Part shown: positions 25,152 through 32,091 of the stretch, one piece after another
How positions within the stretch are numbered: the first letter of the stretch is position 1
Layout: the number at the start of each line of letters is the position of its first letter
Assembly (NCBI RefSeq): GCF_003116815.1
Contig: NZ_QDKQ01000055.1
Location: 62,001 to 126,000 of the forward strand
Reading direction: 5' to 3'
Length of the DNA stretch: 64,000 bases
Source of the DNA: Caulobacter endophyticus
GTDB taxonomy: Bacteria > Pseudomonadota > Alphaproteobacteria > Caulobacterales > Caulobacteraceae
The notes under the pieces: generated by a model
The model's database searches: none
What the model saw: only the letters and a program-made list of their open reading frames with translations
What the model was told of the DNA's origin: nothing
Translations under genes and position numbers: made by a program

Positions 25152-25209
25152 CACGCTAGTCACCGATTCCTAGCGTGTAAACGCGACGGAAAACGCTAGA
25201 TTTAGCGTT
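25152..25209. promoter_or_regulatory. Two tandem inverted repeats sharing an ACGCTA half-site upstream of podJ
   Basis: CACGCTAG-N10-CTAGCGTG (25152-25177) is followed 14 bases later by AACGCTA-GATT-TAGCGTT (25192-25209). All arms are perfect. The spacer of the first repeat holds GATTC (25165-25169), a CcrM methylation site. They lie 30-87 bases upstream of the podJ start and are candidate cell-cycle regulator sites. Confidence 0.5.
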
Positions 25210-25270
25210 CCTGTGGACAGGTTAACAGACACAGTTACCAAGGTATGTACAGATGATTTGGTTCCCATGT

Positions 25271-25286
25271 GTTAATGCATATTAAC
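25271..25286. promoter_or_regulatory. TTAA-N6-TTAA motif, possible variant CtrA site
   Basis: GTTAATGCATATTAAC contains two TTAA boxes six bases apart, against the seven of a standard CtrA box. It lies 150 bases upstream of podJ and 39 bases before the small membrane protein gene, so it could serve either. Confidence 0.3.
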
Positions 25287-25324
25287 CTATTGCCAGGCCG
25301 ATTGTCGCAGGCCATCTGCGCTCC

Positions 25325-25537
25325 ATGGAAATGACGACCACCCTGATAGCCGGCGCGACGACGATCGCCCTCACCGTCCTGTTCGGCTGGCTGGGCGCGC
25401 GTCCTTCCAACCCTGCAAAGGGTCCGCGCATGGCGCCGTGGCGTCCGCTGATGATGGCGACGGCTGTGGCGACCCTGCTTCTGGCCGCTCACGCGCTCAA
25501 TCTGCTGGGATTTAAGACGGGCGACCCGCGCTATTAG
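25325..25537 (+). CDS. Small two-helix membrane protein
   Basis: A 70-residue protein with two hydrophobic helices (TLIAGATTIALTVLFGWLG and PLMMATAVATLLLAAHALNL) joined by a basic loop (RPSNPAKGPRMAPWR). It is divergent from podJ, and its last 26 bases overlap the 3' end of the MprF-like gene on the other strand. The ATG at 25325 lies just after an AT-rich promoter-like region. No known family is recognised. The membrane topology and position support a real gene; the role is unknown. Confidence 0.6.
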   Translation: MEMTTTLIAGATTIALTVLFGWLGARPSNPAKGPRMAPWRPLMMATAVATLLLAAHALNLLGFKTGDPRY

Positions 25538-27170
25538 GCCGCGGCCGCTTGGTCAGGCCCGACATGCCGCCGGACGACAGCAGACCGATGTCGGCGAGCA
25601 GGAAAGGGATGGCCCAGCGGCGAGGCGCGGCAATGTAGCGCGGCTGCCAGACGGGATCGTACTTGTCCTTGTAACGCCGCACGCCCTGGAAATTGTAGAT
25701 TCCCTCGCCGCGCTCGTAGAGCAGGCGACCCACGCGCGACATGATCGGGGCCAGCGGCCGGTCGTCCAGGCCCGCCAGCGGAGCCATGCCGAACTCGAAC
25801 GCCGTATAGCCCTGCGCCTTGCCCCACTGCAGGAGCTCGACGAACAGGTAGTCCATGATGTTCTTGGGCGCCTCGTCGGAGTAGCGCATCAGGTCCATCG
25901 AGAACGATGCCTTGTGGGCCGTGGTCCAAAGCGTGGCGAAGGCGACGATACGGCCTTCCGAGCGCACCAGGGCGACCGGGAACTCGGCCACGTAGCGCGG
26001 ATCGAACCCGCCCATGGAAAAGCTCTTCTCGCCGCCGGCGTGGTGGCCCAGCCAGGCGTCGGAGATCACCCGCAGCTCGGCCATCACGGTCATGGCGGCG
26101 CCGGCCGGCAGAACCTCGAACGCCGCCCCGCCCTCGCCGGCCTTGCGCCAGTTCCGGCGCAGGACCTCGCGGCGGCGGCCGGCCAGGGAGAAGCTCTCCA
26201 GCGGCACGATGGCGCTCTCGCCGGTCTTCTGGATGGCGAGGCCAAGATCGACGGTGTCGGGCAGGTCTTCCGGGCCCAGGGCATAGAAGCCGGCCCGGGC
26301 CGCGTGGGCGTCGGCCAGCTCGCGGAAGCGCCAGAACAGCTCCATGCGCTCGTCGTGGCGGCCGATCGGCGGGCCAAGCGCGATCCAGGAGCGGCGGCGC
26401 ACGCCGAACATCAGGAAGCTTTCGCCCGAGGCCGAGAACAGGAAGCGCTTGTCGCCGAGCAGGGCAAGGTTCGAAGCCGGCTCGGCGGCTTCGGCCTTGG
26501 CCAGGATGGCGCGCACGCGGTCGAAGTCGGGGTCGGTGTCGTCGACCACGGGGGGCGTGGCCGGGGTGGCGATCAGGCGCCAGACGCCGATGCCCATCAG
26601 CACCACCGCCGCGGCGATCGACGAGCGGATGGCGCGGGCGGCCTCGCGGTCGCCCATGATCCGCATCCACGAACGGTCGGCGTATTCGACGTGGTTGAAC
26701 ATCCACCAGCCCAGGAACGCCGCCCCGCCGATGGCGGCGGCCGCCGACAGCAGCCAGCCGGGCGTGATCTCCATGCGCGACAAGGCCGCCTTGCGCGGGA
26801 AGGCCTCGTGGAACGGCAGGATGGCCACGAGGAAGGCGGTCAGGGTCGCCGTCTCCTCCCAGTTCAGACCCTTGAAGATCGCCAGGATCGCCCCGGCCGC
26901 CAGCATCACCAGGCTCGCCCACCAGGCGGCGTCCAGGCGCGCGCGCAGGCCGAACGCCAGAAGCACCAGAACGAGGCCGATGATCGACGAGACGAAGTGG
27001 CTGATCTCGATCAGGGCCGAGGGAGCGAAGGCCAGCAGAATGGCGAAACGCGTCGGCTCCGACGGCGTCGCGCCCGACGCCAGCAGCAGCACGCCGGCCG
27101 AGGCGGCCAGGATGGCCGCGAGAGTCGGGGCGACCGCCAGGGCGGCGGGTCTCAGTTCTGGCGCGGACAT
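25512..27170 (-). CDS. MprF-like phosphatidylglycerol lysyltransferase-domain protein (DUF2156)
   Basis: A 552-residue membrane protein. The ATG at 27170 (MSAPELRPAALAVAPTLAA) is chosen because it opens directly into the first membrane helix; the frame upstream to 27329 is basic and unlike a protein start. About seven hydrophobic segments cover residues 10-240. From about 270 the soluble LPG-synthetase domain follows (LLGDKRFLFSASGESFLMFG, WIALGPPIGRHDERMELFW, LRRNWRKAGEGGAAFEV, FAFGMAPLAGLDD-like end region). In MprF this domain moves Lys or Ala from tRNA to phosphatidylglycerol. The flippase part is shorter than in Staphylococcus MprF. It may alter surface charge; the amino acid used is unknown. 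Confidence 0.8.
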   Translation of the reverse strand: MSAPELRPAALAVAPTLAAILAASAGVLLLASGATPSEPTRFAILLAFAPSALIEISHFVSSIIGLVLVLLAFGLRARLDAAWWASLVMLAAGAILAIFKGLNWEETATLTAFLVAILPFHEAFPRKAALSRMEITPGWLLSAAAAIGGAAFLGWWMFNHVEYADRSWMRIMGDREAARAIRSSIAAAVVLMGIGVWRLIATPATPPVVDDTDPDFDRVRAILAKAEAAEPASNLALLGDKRFLFSASGESFLMFGVRRRSWIALGPPIGRHDERMELFWRFRELADAHAARAGFYALGPEDLPDTVDLGLAIQKTGESAIVPLESFSLAGRRREVLRRNWRKAGEGGAAFEVLPAGAAMTVMAELRVISDAWLGHHAGGEKSFSMGGFDPRYVAEFPVALVRSEGRIVAFATLWTTAHKASFSMDLMRYSDEAPKNIMDYLFVELLQWGKAQGYTAFEFGMAPLAGLDDRPLAPIMSRVGRLLYERGEGIYNFQGVRRYKDKYDPVWQPRYIAAPRRWAIPFLLADIGLLSSGGMSGLTKRPRPNSAGRPS

Positions 27171-27261
27171 CAAGACCCCTGAACGGCGAATCCCGGACCG
27201 GGAAACGTCATCGGTGCTTCTATAACGCGCCTGGGCGCGTCTCGTCGCGCATGGCGATGCG

Positions 27262-27271
27262 AACGATCGTT
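27262..27271. promoter_or_regulatory. AACGATCGTT palindrome upstream of the acyl-CoA dehydrogenase operon
   Basis: A 10-bp perfect palindrome about 90 bases before the dehydrogenase start, next to a GANTC site (27274-27278). It has the form of a TetR- or FadR-type operator; no regulator gene is adjacent. Confidence 0.25.
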
Positions 27272-27359
27272 TGAATCGACTTGCCCCCAGCGTTCCGTGG
27301 CGTAGTCTGCTGCCGAAGCGGGCCTCCAAGCGCCCGGCACGATCCAGGGAGAGCCCGCC

Positions 27360-28568
27360 ATGGCCGACTTCGGCGCCACCGAACTCGACACTTTCCGCGC
27401 CGAGACGCGCGCCTGGCTGGAAGCCAACTGCCCGCCGTCCATGCGCACGCCGATGACGGACGAGAAGGAAGCCCCCTGGGGCGGCCGCAAGGCCGAATGG
27501 AAGAACCCCGAGGCCAAGCTCTGGCTCGACCGTATGGCCGAAAAGGGCTGGACCGCGCCGATGTGGCCGACCCAGTACGGCGGCGGCGGCCTCTCGAAGG
27601 CGCAGAACAAGGTGCTGGAACAGGAACTGCGCCGCATCAAGGCGCGCCCGGCCCTGATGAGCTTCGGCGTCTGGATGCTGGGGCCCGTGCTGCTGGAATA
27701 CGCCACCGAGGAACAGAAGCAGCGCTTCCTACCGTCGATCGTGCGCGGCGAAACCCGTTGGTGCCAGGGCTACAGCGAACCGGGCGCGGGCTCCGACCTC
27801 GCCTCGCTGCAGACCAAGTGTGAGGACAAGGGCGCCCACTGGCTGATCAACGGCCAGAAGGTGTGGACCAGCTATGCCGACCAGGCCGACTGGATCTTCT
27901 GCCTGGTGCGCACCGATACGAGCAAGAAGCACGAAGGCATCTCGTTCGTGCTGTTCGACATGACCTCGCCCGGCGTCGAGGCCCGGCCGATCAAGCTGAT
28001 CAGCGGCTCCTCGCCCTTCTGCGAGACCTTCTTCGACAATGTGAAGGTCCCCAAGGAGCAGCTGGTCGGCAAGGTCAATGGCGGCTGGGAGATCGCCAAG
28101 CGGCTGCTGCAGTACGAGCGCCAGAACATCTCGGCTTCCGGTTTCGGCGGCGGCGCGGGCCTGGACGTGGTCGAGGCCGCCAAGACCCATGTCGGCGTCG
28201 ACGACAAGGGCCGCATCGCCGACGGCGACCTGCGCGCCCGCATCGCCACCCACAAGATGGACGCCCACGCCTTCCTGCTGACCGTGCGCAGAGCCGAGGC
28301 GGAGTCCAAGACCGGCTCTGGCCCCAGCGCCGCCGTCTCGATCATCAAGTACGCCGCCGCCAAGATGAACCAGGAACGCACCGAGCTGCTGGTCGAGGCC
28401 CTGGGCCTCCAAGGTCTTGGCTGGGAAGGAGACGGCTTCACCCCCGACGAGATCGCCGCCCTGCGCTCGATGCTGCGCGCCAAGGGCAATTCGATCGAAG
28501 GCGGCACCAGCGAGGTCAATCTCAACGTCGTCGCCAAGCGCGTGCTTGGCCTGCTCGATCACCAGTGA
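27360..28568 (+). CDS. Acyl-CoA dehydrogenase, catalytic-type subunit
   Basis: A 402-residue FAD-dependent acyl-CoA dehydrogenase. The ATG at 27360 follows AGGGAGA. The FAD/substrate middle domain is marked by CQGYSEPGAGSDLASLQTKC and the TSYADQADWIFCLVRT segment. The C-terminal helical domain has KGNSIEGGTSEVNLNVVAKR, where the Glu of IEGGTSE aligns with the catalytic base of the family. It has no transit or signal peptide, so is cytoplasmic. A second, shorter dehydrogenase lies two genes downstream that lacks the equivalent Glu motif. Such pairs often form heteromeric enzymes acting on bulky or branched CoA esters, including steroid side chains. Substrate here is unknown. Confidence 0.9.
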   Translation: MADFGATELDTFRAETRAWLEANCPPSMRTPMTDEKEAPWGGRKAEWKNPEAKLWLDRMAEKGWTAPMWPTQYGGGGLSKAQNKVLEQELRRIKARPALMSFGVWMLGPVLLEYATEEQKQRFLPSIVRGETRWCQGYSEPGAGSDLASLQTKCEDKGAHWLINGQKVWTSYADQADWIFCLVRTDTSKKHEGISFVLFDMTSPGVEARPIKLISGSSPFCETFFDNVKVPKEQLVGKVNGGWEIAKRLLQYERQNISASGFGGGAGLDVVEAAKTHVGVDDKGRIADGDLRARIATHKMDAHAFLLTVRRAEAESKTGSGPSAAVSIIKYAAAKMNQERTELLVEALGLQGLGWEGDGFTPDEIAALRSMLRAKGNSIEGGTSEVNLNVVAKRVLGLLDHQ

Positions 28569-28599
28569 CAGCCTTCCGCCGAGCCGCGGAGACCATGTC

Positions 28600-29211
28600 A
28601 TGATCGAGTTCTGGTACGAGTTCGCCTCCACCTACTCCTACCCCGCCGCCATGCGGGTGGAGCACCTGGCCGCCCAGGCCGGGGTGGCGGTGCTGTGGCG
28701 GCCGTTCATCGTCGGCCCGCTGTTCAACGAGCAGCAGGGCCTGACCGACAGCCCGTTCAACGCCTTCCCGGTGAAGGGCGAATACATGTGGCGCGACCTG
28801 CAGCGGGTCTGCGACCGCGAGGGCCTGCCGCTGCATCATCCCAGCCAATTCCCCCGCAACAGCCTGCTGGCGGCTCGCGTCGCGATCTGCGGGCTGGAAG
28901 ACGGCTGGACGCCGGCCTTCAGCCGCGCCGTCTACCAGGCCAATTTCGTCGACGACCTCGATATCGGCAGCCCCGAGGTCCTTGCCCCCCTGATCGCCGG
29001 CGTCGGGGCCGGACCCGAGCACGTGCTGGCCGCCGCCCAGTCGGCGCCGGTCAAGGACCAGTTGAAAGACCATGTGCGCCAGGCCCGCGAGCGCGGCCTG
29101 TTCGGCGCCCCTTCCTTCGTCACCGCCGACGGCGAGCTCTTCTGGGGCAACGACCGTCTCGAACAGGCCCTCGACTGGGCCGCCCGCCATCAAGACCTGG
29201 AGAGCGCCTGA
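28600..29211 (+). CDS. DsbA-fold 2-hydroxychromene-2-carboxylate isomerase-like protein
   Basis: A 203-residue protein of the GST-kappa/HCCA isomerase group. The ATG at 28600 follows GCGGAGA. It starts with MIEFWYEFASTYSYPAAMR, where the Ser of STYSYP takes the place of the DsbA active-site Cys, as in HCCA isomerases. The helical insert (RDLQRVCDREGLPLHHPSQF) and the C-terminal thioredoxin part (RGLFGAPSFVTADGELFWGN) with its cis-Pro are present. The enzyme family isomerises aromatic-ring fragments with glutathione. It sits between two acyl-CoA dehydrogenases with one-base spacing to the second, so works in the same catabolic route. Confidence 0.85.
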   Translation: MIEFWYEFASTYSYPAAMRVEHLAAQAGVAVLWRPFIVGPLFNEQQGLTDSPFNAFPVKGEYMWRDLQRVCDREGLPLHHPSQFPRNSLLAARVAICGLEDGWTPAFSRAVYQANFVDDLDIGSPEVLAPLIAGVGAGPEHVLAAAQSAPVKDQLKDHVRQARERGLFGAPSFVTADGELFWGNDRLEQALDWAARHQDLESA

Positions 29212-29212
29212 C

Positions 29213-30346
29213 ATGGCCGTCCTGACCGAAGAACAGACGATGCTGCGCGACGCCGCCAAGGCCTGGTCGCAGGAGAGCGCGCCGGTTTCCGCCCTGCGAC
29301 GGCTGCGCAACGAGGGCTCGAAACAGAGCTTCGATCCGGCCGCCTGGAGCGAGATGGGCCAGATGGGCTGGGCCGGCGTCGTGGTCCCGGAGGCCTATGA
29401 AGGCTCGGGCTTCGGCTATCTGGGCCTGGGGCTGATCCTGGAAGAGACCGGCAAGACCCTGGCCGCCTCCCCCCTCCTCTCCACCGCCCTGATCGCCGCC
29501 TCGGCGCTGGAACTGGGCGGCTCCGACGCCCAGAAGGCCGCTTGGCTGCCGAGGATCGCCACGGGCGAGGCGGTCGCCACCCTGGCCATCGACGAAGGCG
29601 CCCATCACAACCCGACGCGCATCGCCCTGACGGCGACCACGAGCGGCGACGGCTACGCGTTGAACGGCGTCAAGACCTTCGTCCTCGACGGCGAGGCCGC
29701 CGACCTGCTGATCGTCGCCGCCCGCACAGGCGGGACGAGCGGCGACACCGACGGCGTCACCCTGTTCCTCGTGCCGGGCGACGCAGCCGGAGTCGTGCGC
29801 ACGCATCTGTCGCTGGCCGATAGCCGGGGCGCGGCCCAAGTCGCCTTCGACGGCGTCGAGGTCGACGTCGAGGCGGTGCTGGGCGAGGTCGGCAAGGGAT
29901 GGGCGATCCTGGAGCCGGTGCTCGATCGCGCCTATGCGGGCCTGGCCGCCGAGATGCTGGGCACGGCCAGCGCCGCTTTCGAGATTACGCTAGACTATCT
30001 GAAGACCCGCACCCAGTTTGGCCAGGTGATCGGCACTTTCCAGGCCCTGCAGCACCGCGCGGCCAAATGGTTCACGGATCTGGAGACCACCCGCTCCTGC
30101 GTCGAGGCCGCTCTGGAGGCCCTGGATGGGGGCGCGGACGCCCGGGCCCTGTCGTCCCTCGCCAAGGCCAAGGCCAGCGAGGTGCTGCATCTGGCCTCCA
30201 ACGAGATGGTCCAGATGCACGGCGGCATCGGCATGACCGACGAGCACGACTCCGGCCTCTACATGAAGCGCGCCCGCGTGGCCGAGGCCCTGTTCGGCGG
30301 GGCCTCGTTCCATCGCGACCGCTATGCGCGGCTTATGGGGTTTTAG
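29213..30346 (+). CDS. Acyl-CoA dehydrogenase, partner subunit
   Basis: A 377-residue acyl-CoA dehydrogenase-family protein. The ATG at 29213 lies one base past the isomerase stop. N-terminal helices (VLTEEQTMLRDAAKAWSQES) and the middle beta domain (GDGYALNGVKTFVLDGEAAD) are followed by the helical C-domain (YLKTRTQFGQVIGTFQALQH, EMVQMHGGIGMTDEHDSGLY). The usual C-terminal catalytic Glu motif (YEGT) is absent: the chain ends FHRDRYARLMGF. QMHGGIGMTDE is intact, so FAD binding is likely. It probably forms a mixed complex with the dehydrogenase at 27360, which supplies the missing base. This is inference from paired-FadE systems. Confidence 0.85.
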   Translation: MAVLTEEQTMLRDAAKAWSQESAPVSALRRLRNEGSKQSFDPAAWSEMGQMGWAGVVVPEAYEGSGFGYLGLGLILEETGKTLAASPLLSTALIAASALELGGSDAQKAAWLPRIATGEAVATLAIDEGAHHNPTRIALTATTSGDGYALNGVKTFVLDGEAADLLIVAARTGGTSGDTDGVTLFLVPGDAAGVVRTHLSLADSRGAAQVAFDGVEVDVEAVLGEVGKGWAILEPVLDRAYAGLAAEMLGTASAAFEITLDYLKTRTQFGQVIGTFQALQHRAAKWFTDLETTRSCVEAALEALDGGADARALSSLAKAKASEVLHLASNEMVQMHGGIGMTDEHDSGLYMKRARVAEALFGGASFHRDRYARLMGF

Positions 30347-30390
30347 GAAGCGGAGCGTAGCTTCGCTCTAGGAACCGCTCTTCCCGCGAC

Positions 30391-30429
30391 AGGTTCTCCT
30401 GCCTCATCCGTAAAGGCAGGAGATAACCT
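30391..30429 (+). promoter_or_regulatory. Leader hairpin burying the ribosome binding site of the PNPOx gene
   Basis: AGGTTCTCCTGCCT (30391-30404) pairs with AGGCAGGAG-AT-AACCT (30414-30429): 14 base pairs with a two-base bulge and a 9-base loop. The Shine-Dalgarno AGGAG (30418-30422) lies wholly in the stem, and the stem ends one base before the ATG at 30431. There is no U-run, so it is not a terminator. The layout is that of a translational switch or RNA thermometer. Confidence 0.6.
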
Positions 30430-30430
30430 C

Positions 30431-30937
30431 ATGAGCACCGATCCTCACGACAAGGCCGACGTCGAAAAGCGCCTCTGGAAAGAGATCGAGGACGCCCGCT
30501 TCGGCATGCTGGGCCTGGTCCAGTCCCACCAGCACTACCAGCCGATGACCGCCTTCGCAGAACCTGAGACCGGCCGGATCTGGTTCTTCACGCGCGACGA
30601 CACCGACCTGGCTCAGGCCGTGGCGGCCGACGGGGGCGATGCGATGTTCGTGGTCCAGGCCAAGGACGGCGACTTCCAGGCCTGCATCGGCGGCCGCCTG
30701 AGCCGCGACCACGACACAGCCCGCATCCAGCGCTGGTGGTCGCCGATCGTCGCGGCCTGGTACCCGGACGGCAAGGACGATCCGCACCTGACCCTGCTGC
30801 GCCTCGACGCCCGAGACGCCGAACTGTGGATCTCCAAGGGCGGCGCTGTCCGTTTCGCCTGGGAGATCGCCAAGGCCAACCTCACCGACAGCAGGCCCGA
30901 CCTCGGCGATCGCGCCCATCTGGGCCTTGGCGGATAA
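30431..30937 (+). CDS. Pyridoxamine 5'-phosphate oxidase-family protein (general stress protein 26-like)
   Basis: A 168-residue flavin-binding split-barrel protein. It starts STDPHDKADVEKRLWKEIED and contains the family core FGMLGLVQSHQHYQPMTAFA, GRIWFFTRDDTDLAQAVA, IGGRLSRDHDTARIQRWWSP and AWYPDGKDDPHLTLLRLDA. These are the FMN-binding and dimer elements of the GSP26 group, whose exact reaction is not known. It is cytoplasmic. The start codon is preceded by a hairpin that hides the ribosome binding site, so output is probably controlled at translation. It is followed by a 310-base gap before a Crp/Fnr gene. Confidence 0.85.
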   Translation: MSTDPHDKADVEKRLWKEIEDARFGMLGLVQSHQHYQPMTAFAEPETGRIWFFTRDDTDLAQAVAADGGDAMFVVQAKDGDFQACIGGRLSRDHDTARIQRWWSPIVAAWYPDGKDDPHLTLLRLDARDAELWISKGGAVRFAWEIAKANLTDSRPDLGDRAHLGLGG

Positions 30938-31247
30938 GTCGGCCTACTGACGGTACAGACCTGCCTGGCCGCGCCGCCCCCCGCCGGCGCGGTCACCGGT
31001 TGCAGAGGTCCGTCAACACGACCGCGCGCCGTTGATTTCTTTCTAGTTTTGCAAAGCCTCAACACTCTTTGTCGGGAACCCGACATACCTCGGAAATCGC
31101 GAGATTTTCCCAGAACGAGAGCCACAATATAGGCTCGACTCGATTTACCCCCGACCGCACCTGCATTGCGTCGGCTACCTGACAGCGCCGCACCCCAGTC
31201 CTGCCTATAGCTTGCAACCCTTGCCGCAAGCCGGCGTTCGATTCGCC
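30938..31247. other. 310-base intergenic region upstream of the Crp/Fnr gene
   Basis: No gene is seen. The region turns AT-richer from 31025 to 31150. It holds GTCGGG-AA-CCCGAC (31071-31084), GCTTGC-N10-GCAAGC (31210-31231) ending 16 bases before the Crp/Fnr start, and a GATTC site (31240-31244). These are candidate regulatory elements for the regulator's own promoter. Confidence 0.4.
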
Positions 31248-31967
31248 ATGACAGGGCCTCTACATCCCTTGAAGAACCGTCTGCTCGCTTCCCTGCCCCC
31301 CGAGGACTTCGGCTATATCGCCGCCCAGCTGTCCCACCAGGACCTGGAAAAGGGGAAGCTGCTGTACGATCCCGGCGACCAGATCGACACGATCTACTTC
31401 CCGCACGACTGCGTCATCTCGCTGATGACCCTGATGGAGAACGGCGCGGCTATCGAGTCGGCCACCATCGGCCGCGAGGGCGGGCTTGGCCTGATGGCCG
31501 CGATCTCGCCGCGCCAGTCGCTGTCGCGCGCCATCGTTCAGGCGCCGGGCGGCGCCTCGCGCATCAGCGCCTCGGCCCTGCGCGAAGGAGCCGAGCGCAG
31601 CGCGGTGCTGCGCGACTTGATCGAGCGCCACAACGAGGCCCTGTTCGGCCACGCCATCCAGTCGGTGGCCTGCAACGCGCTGCACGCGGTGGAGGCCCGT
31701 TTCTGCCGCTGGCTGCTGGGCTTCCGCGACCGCATAGACGTCGACACCATCAACCTGACCCAGGAGTTCCTGGCCGACATGCTGGGCGTCCAGCGCACCA
31801 CGGTCACGGCCGTGGCCGGCGCCCTGCAGGCCAAGGGCCTGATCCGCTATCGCCGCGGCATCGTCGACATCCTCGACCGCCCCGGCCTCGAAGCCATCGC
31901 CTGCGAATGCTACGGCGCGGTGAGGAAGGGTTACGAGCGGCTGCTGCCGGAGCCGTTCGGCTCCTAA
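31248..31967 (+). CDS. Crp/Fnr-family transcriptional regulator
   Basis: A 239-residue regulator. The ATG at 31248 (MTGPLHPLKNRLLASLPPED) is preferred to an in-frame TTG 36 bases upstream that lies inside an inverted repeat. The N-terminal cyclic-nucleotide-binding-like barrel covers about 15-140 (GKLLYDPGDQIDTIYFPHDC, TIGREGGLGLMAAI), without the Arg-Ser pair needed for cAMP and without Fnr-type Cys clusters. The C-terminal helix-turn-helix is at about 170-220 (LTQEFLADMLGVQRTTVTAV). It resembles the many Caulobacterales and rhizobial Crp/Fnr proteins of unknown signal. It is followed at once by a repeat element. Confidence 0.85.
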   Translation: MTGPLHPLKNRLLASLPPEDFGYIAAQLSHQDLEKGKLLYDPGDQIDTIYFPHDCVISLMTLMENGAAIESATIGREGGLGLMAAISPRQSLSRAIVQAPGGASRISASALREGAERSAVLRDLIERHNEALFGHAIQSVACNALHAVEARFCRWLLGFRDRIDVDTINLTQEFLADMLGVQRTTVTAVAGALQAKGLIRYRRGIVDILDRPGLEAIACECYGAVRKGYERLLPEPFGS

Positions 31968-31968
31968 A

Positions 31969-32089
31969 GATCCCCCCCTCTGGGAGGTGGCCCAGAGGGC
32001 CGGAGGGGGACATTCTCAACCGCCGAGGCGCTGGCCGTCCTCCCCCCGCCGATCGCAAAGCGATCGCCTCCCCCAGAGGGGGAGGTTCC
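31969..32089. repeat. Intergenic mosaic inverted repeat between the Crp/Fnr and pyk genes
   Basis: The left part GATCCCCCCCTCTGGGAGG and right part CCTCCCCCAGAGGGGGAGGT form nested imperfect palindromes, with GATCGCAAAGCGATCG inside. It has the same build as the elements at 18330 and 63373. It fills the whole gap between the convergent stop codons and may act as the transcript end for both. Confidence 0.75.
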
Positions 32090-32091
32090 TA

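Noticed and set aside
22060..25173. 1037-codon plus-strand open frame opposite podJ
   Set aside because: Low-complexity Gly/Arg/Leu sequence, mirrors podJ codon structure; no domain seen.
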